This document shows positions 51,353-60,078 of a stretch of DNA of 64,000 bases, piece after piece. The notes below the pieces were generated by a model, which was given only the letters and a program-made list of their open reading frames with translations, ran no database searches and had not been told where the DNA came from. The DNA comes from an uncultured Desulfovibrio sp. Its GTDB lineage: Bacteria; Desulfobacterota; Desulfovibrionia; Desulfovibrionales; Desulfovibrionaceae. The first letter of the stretch is position 1. Every line of letters begins with the position of its first letter. The position numbers and the translations under genes are program-made. The stretch covers positions 62,001 to 126,000 of the forward strand of contig NZ_CAJUBO010000003.1 in NCBI RefSeq assembly GCF_910584445.1. Direction: 5' to 3'.

Positions 51353-51980
51353 CGCCACGGCGGCGAAAGTTCCCGCTCCGCGGCCTTGCGCCCATGCCCA
51401 CCCGACGGTCGCCCCCTCGCGGGGCGCCGGTTTTCGCCGTCCGCATGCGCGGCCGGCGGCGGCGTTCTTTCGCCAGAGCGGTTTGGATGCTTTCCTTGTC
51501 AAACAGCTCTAATAAGGCGGAAAATCTCGCTTTTCCCTCGGAGTGACGGCAACGGGACCTGATGCGGCCCTCTGTCTTGCGGAGCGTTGCATCAGAAAAA
51601 TGTCCTCGTGAACGACGCCGCCGTTTTCGCCGCCCCGTTTCAGGCCGGAACGCCGTCAGGACTCCATCCCCGCCACGTTCCTCCGCCATCCCGAACATCC
51701 CGCGTTTTTACGGCACGATACGTCCGCGCTCGGCATCGCAGCCGCGCATGGCCGGCCGCCCGAACTGGCGGCGGGACAGGGCGGAACACGGACGGCGCTA
51801 TTTGATTTAATCGAACACTATTGCTTTTTTTTCAATTTGACAGAACAGCCTCCTCGCCATGATACCATTTTCACAAAAATGGTGACCGACTGGGCAGCGG
51901 TCAGCCGAAACCCCGGCGACAGCCTCCCCCCATGCGGACAGGGGAAGCCGCCGGAGACAGACGCAACGAGGATGCTCGTC
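51353..51980. other. non-coding stretch before the DASS transporter gene
   Basis: 628 bases. Open frames exist (for example 51562-51810) but none has a ribosome binding site or recognisable product. The last part is AT-rich (51798-51880, with poly-T and a TTGACA at 51836-51841) and probably contains the transporter promoter. A perfect inverted repeat lies at 51864-51883 (listed separately). Confidence 0.55.
51864..51883. promoter_or_regulatory. inverted repeat, candidate operator of the DASS transporter gene
   Basis: ACCATTTTCACAAAAATGGT: perfect 8-bp arms and a 4-nt loop, 97 bases before the transporter ATG and next to a TTGACA-like -35 at 51836. Its position suits a regulator site (perhaps the LysR protein encoded downstream), but the same motif is not seen near the LysR gene itself. 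Confidence 0.45.
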
Positions 51981-53462
51981 ATGACGCAGAGTTCCGCTTC
52001 CGCAGCGGGCGCCGCGGCGCCCAAAAAGGCCGTTTCGCCGCTTTATCTGGTGCATGCGGCCGTCTGCCTGATCATCATGTTCGGCTTTGGTCAGCTTCCG
52101 CCCTTTGAGCCGCTCACGCCCCTGGGCATGAACCTCATCGGCATCTTTCTCGGCGTGCTCTATGGCTGGATCTTCATCGAGATCGTCTGGCCGAGCCTGC
52201 TCGGCCTGCTGGCGCTCATGCTCATTGGCGGCATGAAGCCCGTCCAGCTGCTCAACAAGAGCTTCGGCGACCCCATGGTGCAGATGATGTTCTTCATTTT
52301 CGTTTTCTGCGCCACCATCAACTATTACGGCCTTTCCCGGTTCATTTCGCTGTGGTTCATCACGCGCAAGTGCCTGGCCGGGCGCCCGTGGCTGTTCACC
52401 TATGTGTTCATGGGTTCCATCTTCATCCTCGGCGCGCTGACCTCGGCCTCGCCGGCGGCCATCATCGGCTGGTCCATCCTCTACGGGGTGTGCGACGCCT
52501 GCGGCTACAAGAAGGGCGAGGGCTATCCCACCATGATGGTCTTCGGCATCGTCTTCGCGGCGCAGGTGGGCATGTCCATCATCCCCTTCAAGCAGGTGCC
52601 GCTCACCGTGCTCGGCGCCTATGAGAACATGAGCGGCGTGAGCATTGACTACGCCAGCTACATGATCCTCGCCGTCGCCATCTGCGCCCTCTGTTCCGGG
52701 GCCTTCATCCTGCTTGGCAAGTACATCTTCCGGCCGGACATGAGCAAGCTGCTCAAGCTCGAGGCCGAAAAGCTGGATACCGAGGGCAGCCTCAACCTGA
52801 ACAAGGTCCAGAAGACGGTGCTCGTTTTCCTGTTCCTGCTCGTCCTGCTCCTGCTGGCGCCCAATTTCCTGCCCAAGGGCTTTTTCGTGACAAAGTTCCT
52901 GCGCTCCATCGGCAATACGGGCATCGTCATCCTGCTGGTCACCGTCATGGCGGCCATCAAGGTGGATGGCAAGCCCCTGCTCAACTTCAAGGCCATGGTG
53001 GATTCGGGCGTGACCTGGGGCATCATCCTCCTGCTCGCCATCGTCCAGCCGCTGGCGGCGGCCATGGCCCACACGGACAGCGGCATCACGGCCTTTCTCA
53101 TGAATGCCATGGAACCCATCTTCAGCGGCAGCACGCCCATGACCTTCGCCATCATCATCGGCTTCGTAGCCACGGCCCTGACCCAGGTGATGAACAACGG
53201 CGCCACGGGCATCGCGCTCATGCCCATCGTGCTCAGCTACTGCCAGGCCTCGGGCGCCTCGCCGGACCTGGCGCTGGTGATGGTCGTCATGGGCTGCCAC
53301 TTCGCCTTCCTCACCCCGGCGGCCAGCGCCAGCGCGGCCCTGCTGCACGGCAACGAGTGGGCCAGCGCCAGCTCCATCTGGCGCACGGCGCCGGTGGTGG
53401 TCCTGGTCTCCTGGCTGGCGACGGCTCTGGTGGTCGTCACTCTCGGGGCGGTCGTGTTTTAA
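51981..53462 (+). CDS. DASS/SLC13 family anion:sodium symporter
   Basis: 493 residues with about 11-13 membrane helices. Family segments are 'GIFLGVLYGWIFIEIVWPSLLGLLALMLIGG', 'QMMFFIFVFCATINYYGLSRFISLWF' and the helix-hairpin 'FVATALTQVMNNGATGIALMPIVLS', in the position of the SLC13 'SNT' sodium motif. DASS proteins import di- and tricarboxylates or sulfate-like anions with sodium. The ATG at 51981 is chosen for GAGG 9 bases upstream; ATG 51972 lies on the site itself. It converges with the LysR gene (4-base overlap). The substrate is probably the anion used by the flavoprotein operon. Confidence 0.87.
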   Translation: MTQSSASAAGAAAPKKAVSPLYLVHAAVCLIIMFGFGQLPPFEPLTPLGMNLIGIFLGVLYGWIFIEIVWPSLLGLLALMLIGGMKPVQLLNKSFGDPMVQMMFFIFVFCATINYYGLSRFISLWFITRKCLAGRPWLFTYVFMGSIFILGALTSASPAAIIGWSILYGVCDACGYKKGEGYPTMMVFGIVFAAQVGMSIIPFKQVPLTVLGAYENMSGVSIDYASYMILAVAICALCSGAFILLGKYIFRPDMSKLLKLEAEKLDTEGSLNLNKVQKTVLVFLFLLVLLLLAPNFLPKGFFVTKFLRSIGNTGIVILLVTVMAAIKVDGKPLLNFKAMVDSGVTWGIILLLAIVQPLAAAMAHTDSGITAFLMNAMEPIFSGSTPMTFAIIIGFVATALTQVMNNGATGIALMPIVLSYCQASGASPDLALVMVVMGCHFAFLTPAASASAALLHGNEWASASSIWRTAPVVVLVSWLATALVVVTLGAVVF

Positions 53463-54511
53463 CCTTCGACAGGACGCGCGCGTTCCTTTCCGGGCCGGGC
53501 CTTGCGCCCGGCCTTTTCCTTTTTCTCCTCCCGGCCTTCCGGGATCTGGCGGGCGCTTTGCCACACGGTTTCCGCATCCAGCGAGGGGAGCGAAAGGAAA
53601 AACTCGCGCAACGCCTGCATGAGGGCGGCCGCCTGGGGACTGACGCGCTTGTTGCGGCGCAGGAGCAGGCCGTAGAGCCGGTTGGGAAAAAGGTGGTCCA
53701 GCGGGCGCGCGCCGATCTGCTCCCACTCCGCCCCGAAATTGGTGGCCTGGAGGCACAGCTCGTCCATGATGCTCACGCCGAGCCTGTGCCACACGAAGCG
53801 CATGATCAGGTGGTAATTGTTGACCCGGATGGCCGCGTTCTTCTGGATGAAATCGCCCATGCCCGAATTCCGGCACCAGCAGCCGAGGTCGTCCGGGTCC
53901 TCGTCATTGGCGAAGGCCACATAGGGCAGACGGCGCAGGTCCTCGAGGTCCGGCACCAGGGGGATGTTCCAGGGATTGTCGCGGCGCATGACCAGAAGGG
54001 GCCGCGCCTTGAAGACCACGTCCAGCCGGTCGTCCTCGGGCCTGCTGATCACCGGCAGCAGGCCGAAATCCACGCGGGATTCGGCCACCGCCTTGCGGAC
54101 GTCCGAGGAGGGGCCGCGCTCCACCGCCAGTTCCACGCCGGGATGCTGCCGCAGAAAATCCACGGTGGTCGGCACGGAAAGCGTGGCGATGGGCAGCGTG
54201 GCCGCCACGGTGACCGCCCCCTTGAGCGCGCCGTCCGCGCTTCCCACCGAGGAGCGCATGCTCTGCAGGGCCTCAAAGGTGGTGATGGCCCAGTCCAGAA
54301 GCTTTGTCCCCTCCGGCGTGATGCGGAGGGATTTTTTGTAGCGGTCGAAGAGGACGGTATCCAGCTCCTCCTCCAGCGAGCGGAGCTGGTAGCTGATGGT
54401 GGAGGGGTTGCGGTGCATGCGCTCCGCGGCGCGGCGCACGCTGCCCGTCTTGGCGACCCAGTAAAACCCGCGCAGCCACTGGAGAAAATCACCATTCAGC
54501 TCATCGATCAT
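53459..54511 (-). CDS. LysR-type transcriptional regulator
   Basis: 350 residues. The N-terminal winged helix-turn-helix is 'GFYWVAKTGSVRRAAERMHRNPSTISYQLRSLEEELDTVLFDRYKKSLRITPEG' (about 12-66), followed by a two-lobe ligand-binding domain. A charged 35-residue tail (KKEKAGRKARPGKERARP) extends beyond the usual end. LysR proteins often regulate a divergent neighbour with the pathway substrate as inducer; here that is the flavoprotein operon starting 171 bases away. The start at 54511 has AGGAG. The transporter terminator lies within its 3' end. Confidence 0.92.
   Translation of the reverse strand: MIDELNGDFLQWLRGFYWVAKTGSVRRAAERMHRNPSTISYQLRSLEEELDTVLFDRYKKSLRITPEGTKLLDWAITTFEALQSMRSSVGSADGALKGAVTVAATLPIATLSVPTTVDFLRQHPGVELAVERGPSSDVRKAVAESRVDFGLLPVISRPEDDRLDVVFKARPLLVMRRDNPWNIPLVPDLEDLRRLPYVAFANDEDPDDLGCWCRNSGMGDFIQKNAAIRVNNYHLIMRFVWHRLGVSIMDELCLQATNFGAEWEQIGARPLDHLFPNRLYGLLLRRNKRVSPQAAALMQALREFFLSLPSLDAETVWQSARQIPEGREEKKEKAGRKARPGKERARPVEG
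53493..53517 (+). terminator. Rho-independent terminator of the DASS transporter gene
   Basis: GGCCGGGC (53493-53500), loop CTTGC, GCCCGGCC (53506-53513), then TTTTCCTTTTT. It lies inside the 3' end of the convergent lysR gene, encoding part of its charged tail on the other strand. Confidence 0.8.
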
Positions 54512-54681
54512 GGCCCGGCGCTCCTGTTGGGTTTTTTTGTACAATGCGTGATTTTTATTTATTTGACAATACAGCGCCGCCATATGATTTTTCCTTCACA
54601 AAGTCCGGACGGCCCCGGTGGGGGGCATGCCCACGCCCGGACGAACGCAGTGTCCGCACACCTTCATCCCAGGATATCGGC
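54512..54681. promoter_or_regulatory. divergent control region between lysR and flavoprotein operon
   Basis: 170 bases, with an AT-rich core (54530-54600) containing TTGACA at 54563-54568 and TATGAT at 54583-54588 (spacing 14, short for sigma-70). A LysR site is expected here. No perfect dyad with the T-N11-A shape stands out. Confidence 0.4.
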
Positions 54682-56355
54682 ATGAGAACGACCAGGCACA
54701 GTCTGGGCACGCTCGTGGAAACCGACGTGCTCGTCATCGGCTCCGGGGCATCCGGCTGCGGCGCGGCGCTGGGCGCACGCGACCAGGGCCAGGATGTCGT
54801 CATCATCGACAAGGGCAAGCTTGAGAGTTCGGGCTGCATCGGCGGCGGGAACGACCATTACATGGCCGTTCTCGACGAGCCTGGCGAACCCTTCGACACG
54901 GCTGACGACCTTGTGAAATTCTACGCCAAGCCGCTCAACGGCTGGACGCGGAACATGCTCGTCAACGGCTGGTACAACCACATGCGCCATTTTCTCGATA
55001 TCCTCGGCGCGGCGGGCGTGGACTTCGGCCGCAAGAGCGACGGCACCTATGTCCGCACGCAGGGCTTCGGCCAGCCGGGGCGCTGGTGGGTCCACATCTC
55101 CAACGGCATGACCATCAAGCGGGTCATGGCGCGCCTGGTGCACGAGAGCGGCGTCCATGTGCTCGACCGCATCATGGCTATGCGCATCCTCACGGATCAC
55201 GGCAAGGCCTGCGGCTGTCTCGGCTGGAACGTCCGCACCGGCGAGTATGTCATCATCCGCGCCAAGACCGTGGTCTCCACCCAGGGGCGTTCGGCCACGC
55301 GCGGCACGGACAATTCCACGCACAACGCCTTCAACGTCTGGATGTACCCGTACAACACCAGCGCGGGCGTCGTCCTCGGCTACCAGGCGGGCGCCGCCGT
55401 CACCGAGCTGGACACCTACCAGCGCGCCACCCTGCTGCCCAAGGGCTTCGGCTGCCCGGGCATGAACGGCATCAACAGCTCCGGCGCGCACGAACTCAAC
55501 GCCCTGGGCGAGCGCTTCATGTGCAAGTACGACCCCATGTGCGAGAACGGCGTGCGCAACAACCAGATCCAGGGCACCTTCCAGGAACAGATGGAGGGCG
55601 CAGGCCCGCCGTTCTACATGGACATGCGCCATGTGGACCCGGAGGTCGTGCGGGAACTCCAGTACGTCCTCATGCCCGGCGACAAGGCCACCTTCGGCGA
55701 CTGGGCGGACTGCACGGGCACGGACTTCCAGCACAAGCTGCTGGAAGTGGAGATCGGCGAGCTGATCTTCGGCGGCGCCATCGCCGTCAATGACGCGTTC
55801 GAGTCCAGCCTGCCCAACCTCTTCAGCGGCAGCGTCTTCCTCTACTGCTCCGGCGCCATGTGCGGCGGCTACGAGTCCGGCCGCCAGGCCGCCATGCGCG
55901 CCTCGGGCATGACCGAGGCCGGACAGGTGGACGAAGACATGGCCCGCGACGTCAAAAACGAGATTTTCGCGCCCATGGCCGAACCCGTGGGCGACCCCGT
56001 GAGCTACGAGGAGCTGGAACAGGCCACCCGCAACGTCATGGACTACTACATGGGCTTCCGCCGTTCCATGGCGGGCATGGAGCGGGCGCTGGAGAAGATC
56101 CGCTTCCTCTCCGGACAGGCGGGGCGGCTGCATGCCACGACCCTGCGCGAGCTTATGCGCTGCCACGAAAGCCGCGACATCCTCGCCGTCTGCGAGCTTG
56201 CCATCCAGGCCACCATGGAGCGCAAGGAATCGGGCCGCTGCGTTTACCGCGTGCGCGAGTTCCCGGATCTCAATCCGGAAATGGCGAAACCGCTCCTCCT
56301 CATCCGGAGCGAGAACGGCCCCCGGTTCCAGTGGGGCAAGGCGCCGCTGCTGTAA
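54682..56355 (+). CDS. AprA-like FAD flavoprotein (fumarate reductase/adenylylsulfate reductase superfamily), copy 1
   Basis: 557 residues. FAD-binding GxGxxG at G20-S-G22-A-S-G25, then 'VVIIDKGKLESSGCIGGGNDHYMAV' (FAD contact region in the AprA form). The AprA-like C-terminal helical domain has 'LRELMRCHESRDILAVCELAIQATMERKESGRCVYRVREFPDLNPE'. It resembles adenylylsulfate reductase alpha more than succinate dehydrogenase, yet the AprA active-site positions for adenylylsulfate (Arg and His) are not evident. The substrate is probably different. No signal peptide: cytoplasmic. First gene of the flavoprotein operon, 23 bases before the next gene. Confidence 0.8.
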   Translation: MRTTRHSLGTLVETDVLVIGSGASGCGAALGARDQGQDVVIIDKGKLESSGCIGGGNDHYMAVLDEPGEPFDTADDLVKFYAKPLNGWTRNMLVNGWYNHMRHFLDILGAAGVDFGRKSDGTYVRTQGFGQPGRWWVHISNGMTIKRVMARLVHESGVHVLDRIMAMRILTDHGKACGCLGWNVRTGEYVIIRAKTVVSTQGRSATRGTDNSTHNAFNVWMYPYNTSAGVVLGYQAGAAVTELDTYQRATLLPKGFGCPGMNGINSSGAHELNALGERFMCKYDPMCENGVRNNQIQGTFQEQMEGAGPPFYMDMRHVDPEVVRELQYVLMPGDKATFGDWADCTGTDFQHKLLEVEIGELIFGGAIAVNDAFESSLPNLFSGSVFLYCSGAMCGGYESGRQAAMRASGMTEAGQVDEDMARDVKNEIFAPMAEPVGDPVSYEELEQATRNVMDYYMGFRRSMAGMERALEKIRFLSGQAGRLHATTLRELMRCHESRDILAVCELAIQATMERKESGRCVYRVREFPDLNPEMAKPLLLIRSENGPRFQWGKAPLL

Positions 56356-56378
56356 TCATTGCCGCAAGGAGTTCACAT

Positions 56379-58046
56379 ATGCCTCCCAAGTACAGCCGAG
56401 AATTGCGCCAGCCCGTGGCCCACGGGCCGCGCCTGAAGGAACAGTTCCGCACCTCGCCCTGCGAGGCCGCCTGCCCGGCGGGGACCTCCATCCAGAAGAT
56501 GCAGGCCCTGGCGGAAAAAGGCGAGTTCACCGAGGCCCTGCGCTACCTGCGGGCCAAAAACCCCTTCCCCGGCATCACGGGCCGGGTCTGTCCGCACTTC
56601 TGCATGGGCGCCTGCAACCGCAACCATATGGAAGGCTGCGTCAATACCCGCGCCCTTGAGCGCGCGTGCGCCGACCTGGCCGAACGCGGCGCCGTGCTGT
56701 TCCGCAACCGGCCGTCCACCGGCAAAAAGGTGGCGGTCATCGGCGGCGGACCCGCCGGACTTACCAGCGCCTACTTTCTCGCCCTGCTCGGCCATGCCGT
56801 CACGGTGTACGAGGCCGAGCCGATGCTCGGCGGCGTGCCGCGCTATGGCGTGCCCAATTTCCGCCTGCCCCGCCATGTGGTGGACCGCGAGGTGGGCCTC
56901 GTGCTGGAGACCGGCGTGCGCGCCCATGTGAACACCCGCGTGGGCGTGGACATCAGCATGGACGAGATCCGCGCCCGCTTTGACGCCGTCATCATCGCCA
57001 CGGGCGTGCCCGCCGAGAACAGCCTGCCCATCCCCGGGGCGGACAAAGCCGTGCGCGCGGTGGAGTTTCTCCGCGAGGCCGCCATGGGCCGCGCCGCCGG
57101 CAAGGTGGGCAAGAAGGTGGTCGTCATGGGCGGCGGCGGCGTGGGCTTTGACTGCGCCTTCACGGCCAGACGCCTGGGCGCGGAGGAAATCCACGTCATC
57201 TGCCTGGAAAAGCCCGGCGAGATGCGCGCCCCGGCCGAAGACCTGGAACTGGCCGCCAGAGAGGGCATCCAGATCCACAACTGCTGCACCATGTCCGGCA
57301 TCCGCACGGACAACGACGCCGTGACCGGCGTGGACTTTTACGAGGTCAAGGAATTCCGCTTCGACGACGCGGGCCGCCCGGTCTTCGACCCCGTGCCCGG
57401 CGGCAGCCACACCCTTGACTGCGACACGGTCATCTTCGCCGTGGGCATGAAGACCGACCTGGGCTTCCTCGGCGAAAACGCGGGCGGCCTCGCGCTCACC
57501 CCGCGCCGCTGGATCGTGGTGGACGAACGCCAGGCCACGAGCTGCGAAAAGCACTACGCCGCCGGCGACGTGGGCAACGGGCGGCGGGCGGCCTTTGCCG
57601 TCCACGCCTTCCTGACCGGCGAGGACGCGCGCGTCTGGGTCATCAACGAGGAAAACATGCTCGAGCCGCGCGACGACATGGCAGGCACGGCCGACCCCTA
57701 TGTGGTGCCGTTTGAGGAGATCTACGGCATCAGCCAGTACGCGCCCGCCCAGCCGGAAAAGGAAGCCGTCAACGACTGCGCCAAGCCCTTCGCCGAACTC
57801 AACCTGGGCCTCACGCGCGAACAGGCCATGACCGAGGCGGCGCGCTGCCTGCACTGCGGCCACTGCAAGGCCTGCGGCACCTGCGTGGACGACTGCCCCG
57901 GCTATGTGCTGGAGATGGTGCCGTGCGGCGGCCTTGAACGCCCGCAGGTGGAACACGGGGACGAATGCTGGCATTGCGCCAACTGCCGCACCAGCTGCCC
58001 CACCGGCGCCATCGGCTTCGCATTCCCGCTCAGGATGCAGGTCTAG
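56379..58046 (+). CDS. GltD-like NAD(P)-FAD oxidoreductase with Fe-S clusters
   Basis: 555 residues. An N-terminal Cys-rich helical domain (C28, C32, then CPHFCMGACNRNHMEGC), as in the glutamate synthase small subunit and NfnB, holds two clusters. An FAD domain ('KVAVIGGGPAGLTSAYFLALLGHAVTVYEAEPMLGG') and an NAD(P) domain ('KVVVMGGGGVGFDCAF') follow. A C-terminal 2[4Fe-4S] ferredoxin has CLHCGHCKACGTCVDDCP and CWHCANCRTSCP. It should move electrons between NAD(P)H and the flavoproteins or ferredoxin of the operon. It follows flavoprotein 1 by 23 bases with AAGGAG. Confidence 0.88.
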   Translation: MPPKYSRELRQPVAHGPRLKEQFRTSPCEAACPAGTSIQKMQALAEKGEFTEALRYLRAKNPFPGITGRVCPHFCMGACNRNHMEGCVNTRALERACADLAERGAVLFRNRPSTGKKVAVIGGGPAGLTSAYFLALLGHAVTVYEAEPMLGGVPRYGVPNFRLPRHVVDREVGLVLETGVRAHVNTRVGVDISMDEIRARFDAVIIATGVPAENSLPIPGADKAVRAVEFLREAAMGRAAGKVGKKVVVMGGGGVGFDCAFTARRLGAEEIHVICLEKPGEMRAPAEDLELAAREGIQIHNCCTMSGIRTDNDAVTGVDFYEVKEFRFDDAGRPVFDPVPGGSHTLDCDTVIFAVGMKTDLGFLGENAGGLALTPRRWIVVDERQATSCEKHYAAGDVGNGRRAAFAVHAFLTGEDARVWVINEENMLEPRDDMAGTADPYVVPFEEIYGISQYAPAQPEKEAVNDCAKPFAELNLGLTREQAMTEAARCLHCGHCKACGTCVDDCPGYVLEMVPCGGLERPQVEHGDECWHCANCRTSCPTGAIGFAFPLRMQV

Positions 58047-58055
58047 GCATTTCTT

Positions 58056-58110
58056 CCGCCGTCCGGGGGAGGACGGCGGGACCGCCGCCGGGATGCCCGA
58101 CCGGGCATCC
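58056..58110 (+). terminator. two tandem hairpins before the porin gene
   Basis: Stem 1: CCGCCGTCC (58056-58064) with GGACGGCGG (58071-58079). Stem 2: GGATGCCC (58091-58098) with GGGCATCC (58103-58110). Neither has a U tract. They may attenuate transcription or stabilise the ends so that porin and enzyme mRNAs differ in amount. Confidence 0.65.
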
Positions 58111-58174
58111 CCGGCGCATCGGACGGCACGAGACTGTTTTCAACGCCCCGCAGGGGCGCACAAGGGGGATATGC

Positions 58175-59749
58175 ATGCTTTCCTGTTTCTGTGCATCGCG
58201 CAAACTGGTTCTGGGTTTTCTGGCGGCGGCCCTTGCCTCGGCCGCCCTGCTCGGCGCGCCGCTCAAGGCCGAAGCCATCGACTTCAAGGCGCACGGCTGG
58301 TGGCTGTTCAGCGCCCAGTACGGCCAGAACGGCAACTTCAGCAACAAGGGACACACCGGCTATGACAGCCTGGAAGACGACTTCGAGGCCCGCTCGCGCG
58401 TGCGCCTCCAGTTGGACGCCGTGGCTTCCGAAAGCCTGAGCGGCCAGGTCTATTTCGAGATCGGCAAGTTCATCTGGGGCAAGGCCAGCGGCGCCCAGAG
58501 CGGCGGCGCGCTGGGCGCGGACGCCACCAACATGATCAAGCTCAAGCGGGCCTTCATCGACTGGATGGTGCCCAATACCGACCTTTCCGTGCGTATGGGC
58601 ATCCAGGCCTTCCGCTCGCCGTTCTTCGCCCTGGACGGTCCCACGGTGCTCACGGCCGACGGCGCGGGCATCACGGCCAGCTACAAGGTCAACGACAATC
58701 TCTCGCTCACCGGCTTCTGGATGCGGCCCTACAACGACAACTATACTTCCGAAAACGGCTCTCAGGACGGCTTCCTCGACAATGTGGACTTCGGCGGCCT
58801 CTTCGTGCCCCTGCGCTTTGACGGCGTCGCCATGACGCCCTGGGGCATTTACGGCGCCATCGGACCCAATGCCTTCCGCAGCGGGAAAAACTTCTTCCGC
58901 CCGGCCTTCGGCAACAAGGTGGACACCACCTATTTCTACAGCGGCATGTTCCCGCTCCTGGCCGACAAGAAGGCCATCAACCGCAAGACGCCCAGCGAGT
59001 ACGGCAACGCCTGGTGGGCGGGACTCACCGGCGAGCTGACCCTGTGGGACCCCTTCCGCATCGCCTGGGAATTCACCTACGGCGGCGTGAACTGGATGGA
59101 CGACCCGGCCATGGACCGCAAGGGCTGGATGGGCGCCCTGCTCTTCGAATACAAGACGGACTGGGGCGTTCCCGGCATCTACGGGTGGTACGCCTCGGGC
59201 GATGACGACGACCTGGGCAACGGCTCCGAGCGCATGCCCTATATCGTCAACGACTTTGGCGTGTCCGGCTTTTCCGACACCTTCGCCGGGCCGGACATCA
59301 ACGGCCTGGAGCGCGACCGCGTGCTCGCCAATACGCTCATCGGCACCTGGGGCGTGGGCGCGCGCCTGAAGAACGTGAGCTTTTTCCACAATCTCCGACA
59401 CACCCTCCATGTGAGCCTGTGGGGCGGCACCAACAGCTCGGGCATCCTGGAGAAGATCCATGACCGCACCGGCAAGTGGATGTCGCCCAACGTCAATGAT
59501 TCCACCAACTTCACGGTGCCCGTGGGCCGCGACAACATCTACCTCACGGACAAGGACTATGCCCTGGAGATGGGCCTGCTCAACCAGTACAAGATTTACG
59601 AGAACCTCTCGGTCAATCTTGAGGCGAGCTATGTCCACCTCATGCTGGACAAGTCCGACGACACCTGGGGCCTTGCCACCACCGGCGGCGGCAAGCGCGG
59701 CATCCGCGACGCCTGGAACGTGAGTGCCCTCTTCATCTATTCCTTCTAA
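58175..59749 (+). CDS. Desulfovibrio-type outer-membrane homotrimeric porin
   Basis: 524 residues. Signal peptide with the hydrophobic core 'LVLGFLAAALASAALLG' and cleavage near 'LKAEA'. Then a beta-barrel protein with alternating strands, starting 'IDFKAHGWWLFSAQYGQNGNF' and ending in the outer-membrane C-terminal Phe (IYSF). It looks like the homotrimeric porin family common in Desulfovibrio. The ATG at 58175 is in frame; another ATG 4 bases upstream is out of frame. GGGGG lies upstream. Placed inside the redox operon, it may admit the pathway substrate through the outer membrane. Confidence 0.9.
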   Translation: MLSCFCASRKLVLGFLAAALASAALLGAPLKAEAIDFKAHGWWLFSAQYGQNGNFSNKGHTGYDSLEDDFEARSRVRLQLDAVASESLSGQVYFEIGKFIWGKASGAQSGGALGADATNMIKLKRAFIDWMVPNTDLSVRMGIQAFRSPFFALDGPTVLTADGAGITASYKVNDNLSLTGFWMRPYNDNYTSENGSQDGFLDNVDFGGLFVPLRFDGVAMTPWGIYGAIGPNAFRSGKNFFRPAFGNKVDTTYFYSGMFPLLADKKAINRKTPSEYGNAWWAGLTGELTLWDPFRIAWEFTYGGVNWMDDPAMDRKGWMGALLFEYKTDWGVPGIYGWYASGDDDDLGNGSERMPYIVNDFGVSGFSDTFAGPDINGLERDRVLANTLIGTWGVGARLKNVSFFHNLRHTLHVSLWGGTNSSGILEKIHDRTGKWMSPNVNDSTNFTVPVGRDNIYLTDKDYALEMGLLNQYKIYENLSVNLEASYVHLMLDKSDDTWGLATTGGGKRGIRDAWNVSALFIYSF

Positions 59750-59832
59750 TCAGGCAGCCCTCCCTCCAGCCTGTGCGGCGCGGGTGGCCCTTTCCCCGGA
59801 AAAGGCGCCATCCGCGCCGGGAGAAACCACGC

Positions 59833-60078
59833 ATGATCAAGAGCATCGACCCTGAAACCTGCATCGGCTGCGGCGCCTGCGTGCGGATCTGCCCGCTGGA
59901 CGCGCTGCGCATGGGCGAGGACAAGAAGGCGTTCATCGCCTATCCCGAGGACTGCATGACCTGTTTCCTCTGCGAGCGGGCCTGCCCTTCCGGGTCCATT
60001 GACGTGGACCCGCTGCGCGAAGTGCTGCCGCCCACCTTTCCCGACGTGCCCGTGGAGCTTGGAGGAGGCCGCGCATGA
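59833..60078 (+). CDS. 2[4Fe-4S] ferredoxin, AprB-like partner
   Basis: 81 residues with eight cysteines: C10-x2-C13-x2-C16-x3-C20 and C41-x2-C44-x2-C47-x3-C51, each followed by Pro, binding two [4Fe-4S] clusters. A short C-terminal tail (about 25 residues, 'PLREVLPPTFPDVPVELGGG') could wrap the flavoprotein, as does the longer tail of AprB. Its stop overlaps the next start by four bases (ATGA), so it and flavoprotein 2 are coupled and probably form one enzyme. Confidence 0.88.
   Translation: MIKSIDPETCIGCGACVRICPLDALRMGEDKKAFIAYPEDCMTCFLCERACPSGSIDVDPLREVLPPTFPDVPVELGGGRA

Noticed and set aside
43409..51880. Shared 12-mer CCATTTTCACAA near 43409 and at 51866
   Set aside because: A 12-base match between two sites is expected by chance at this length, and only one of the two sites forms an inverted repeat.
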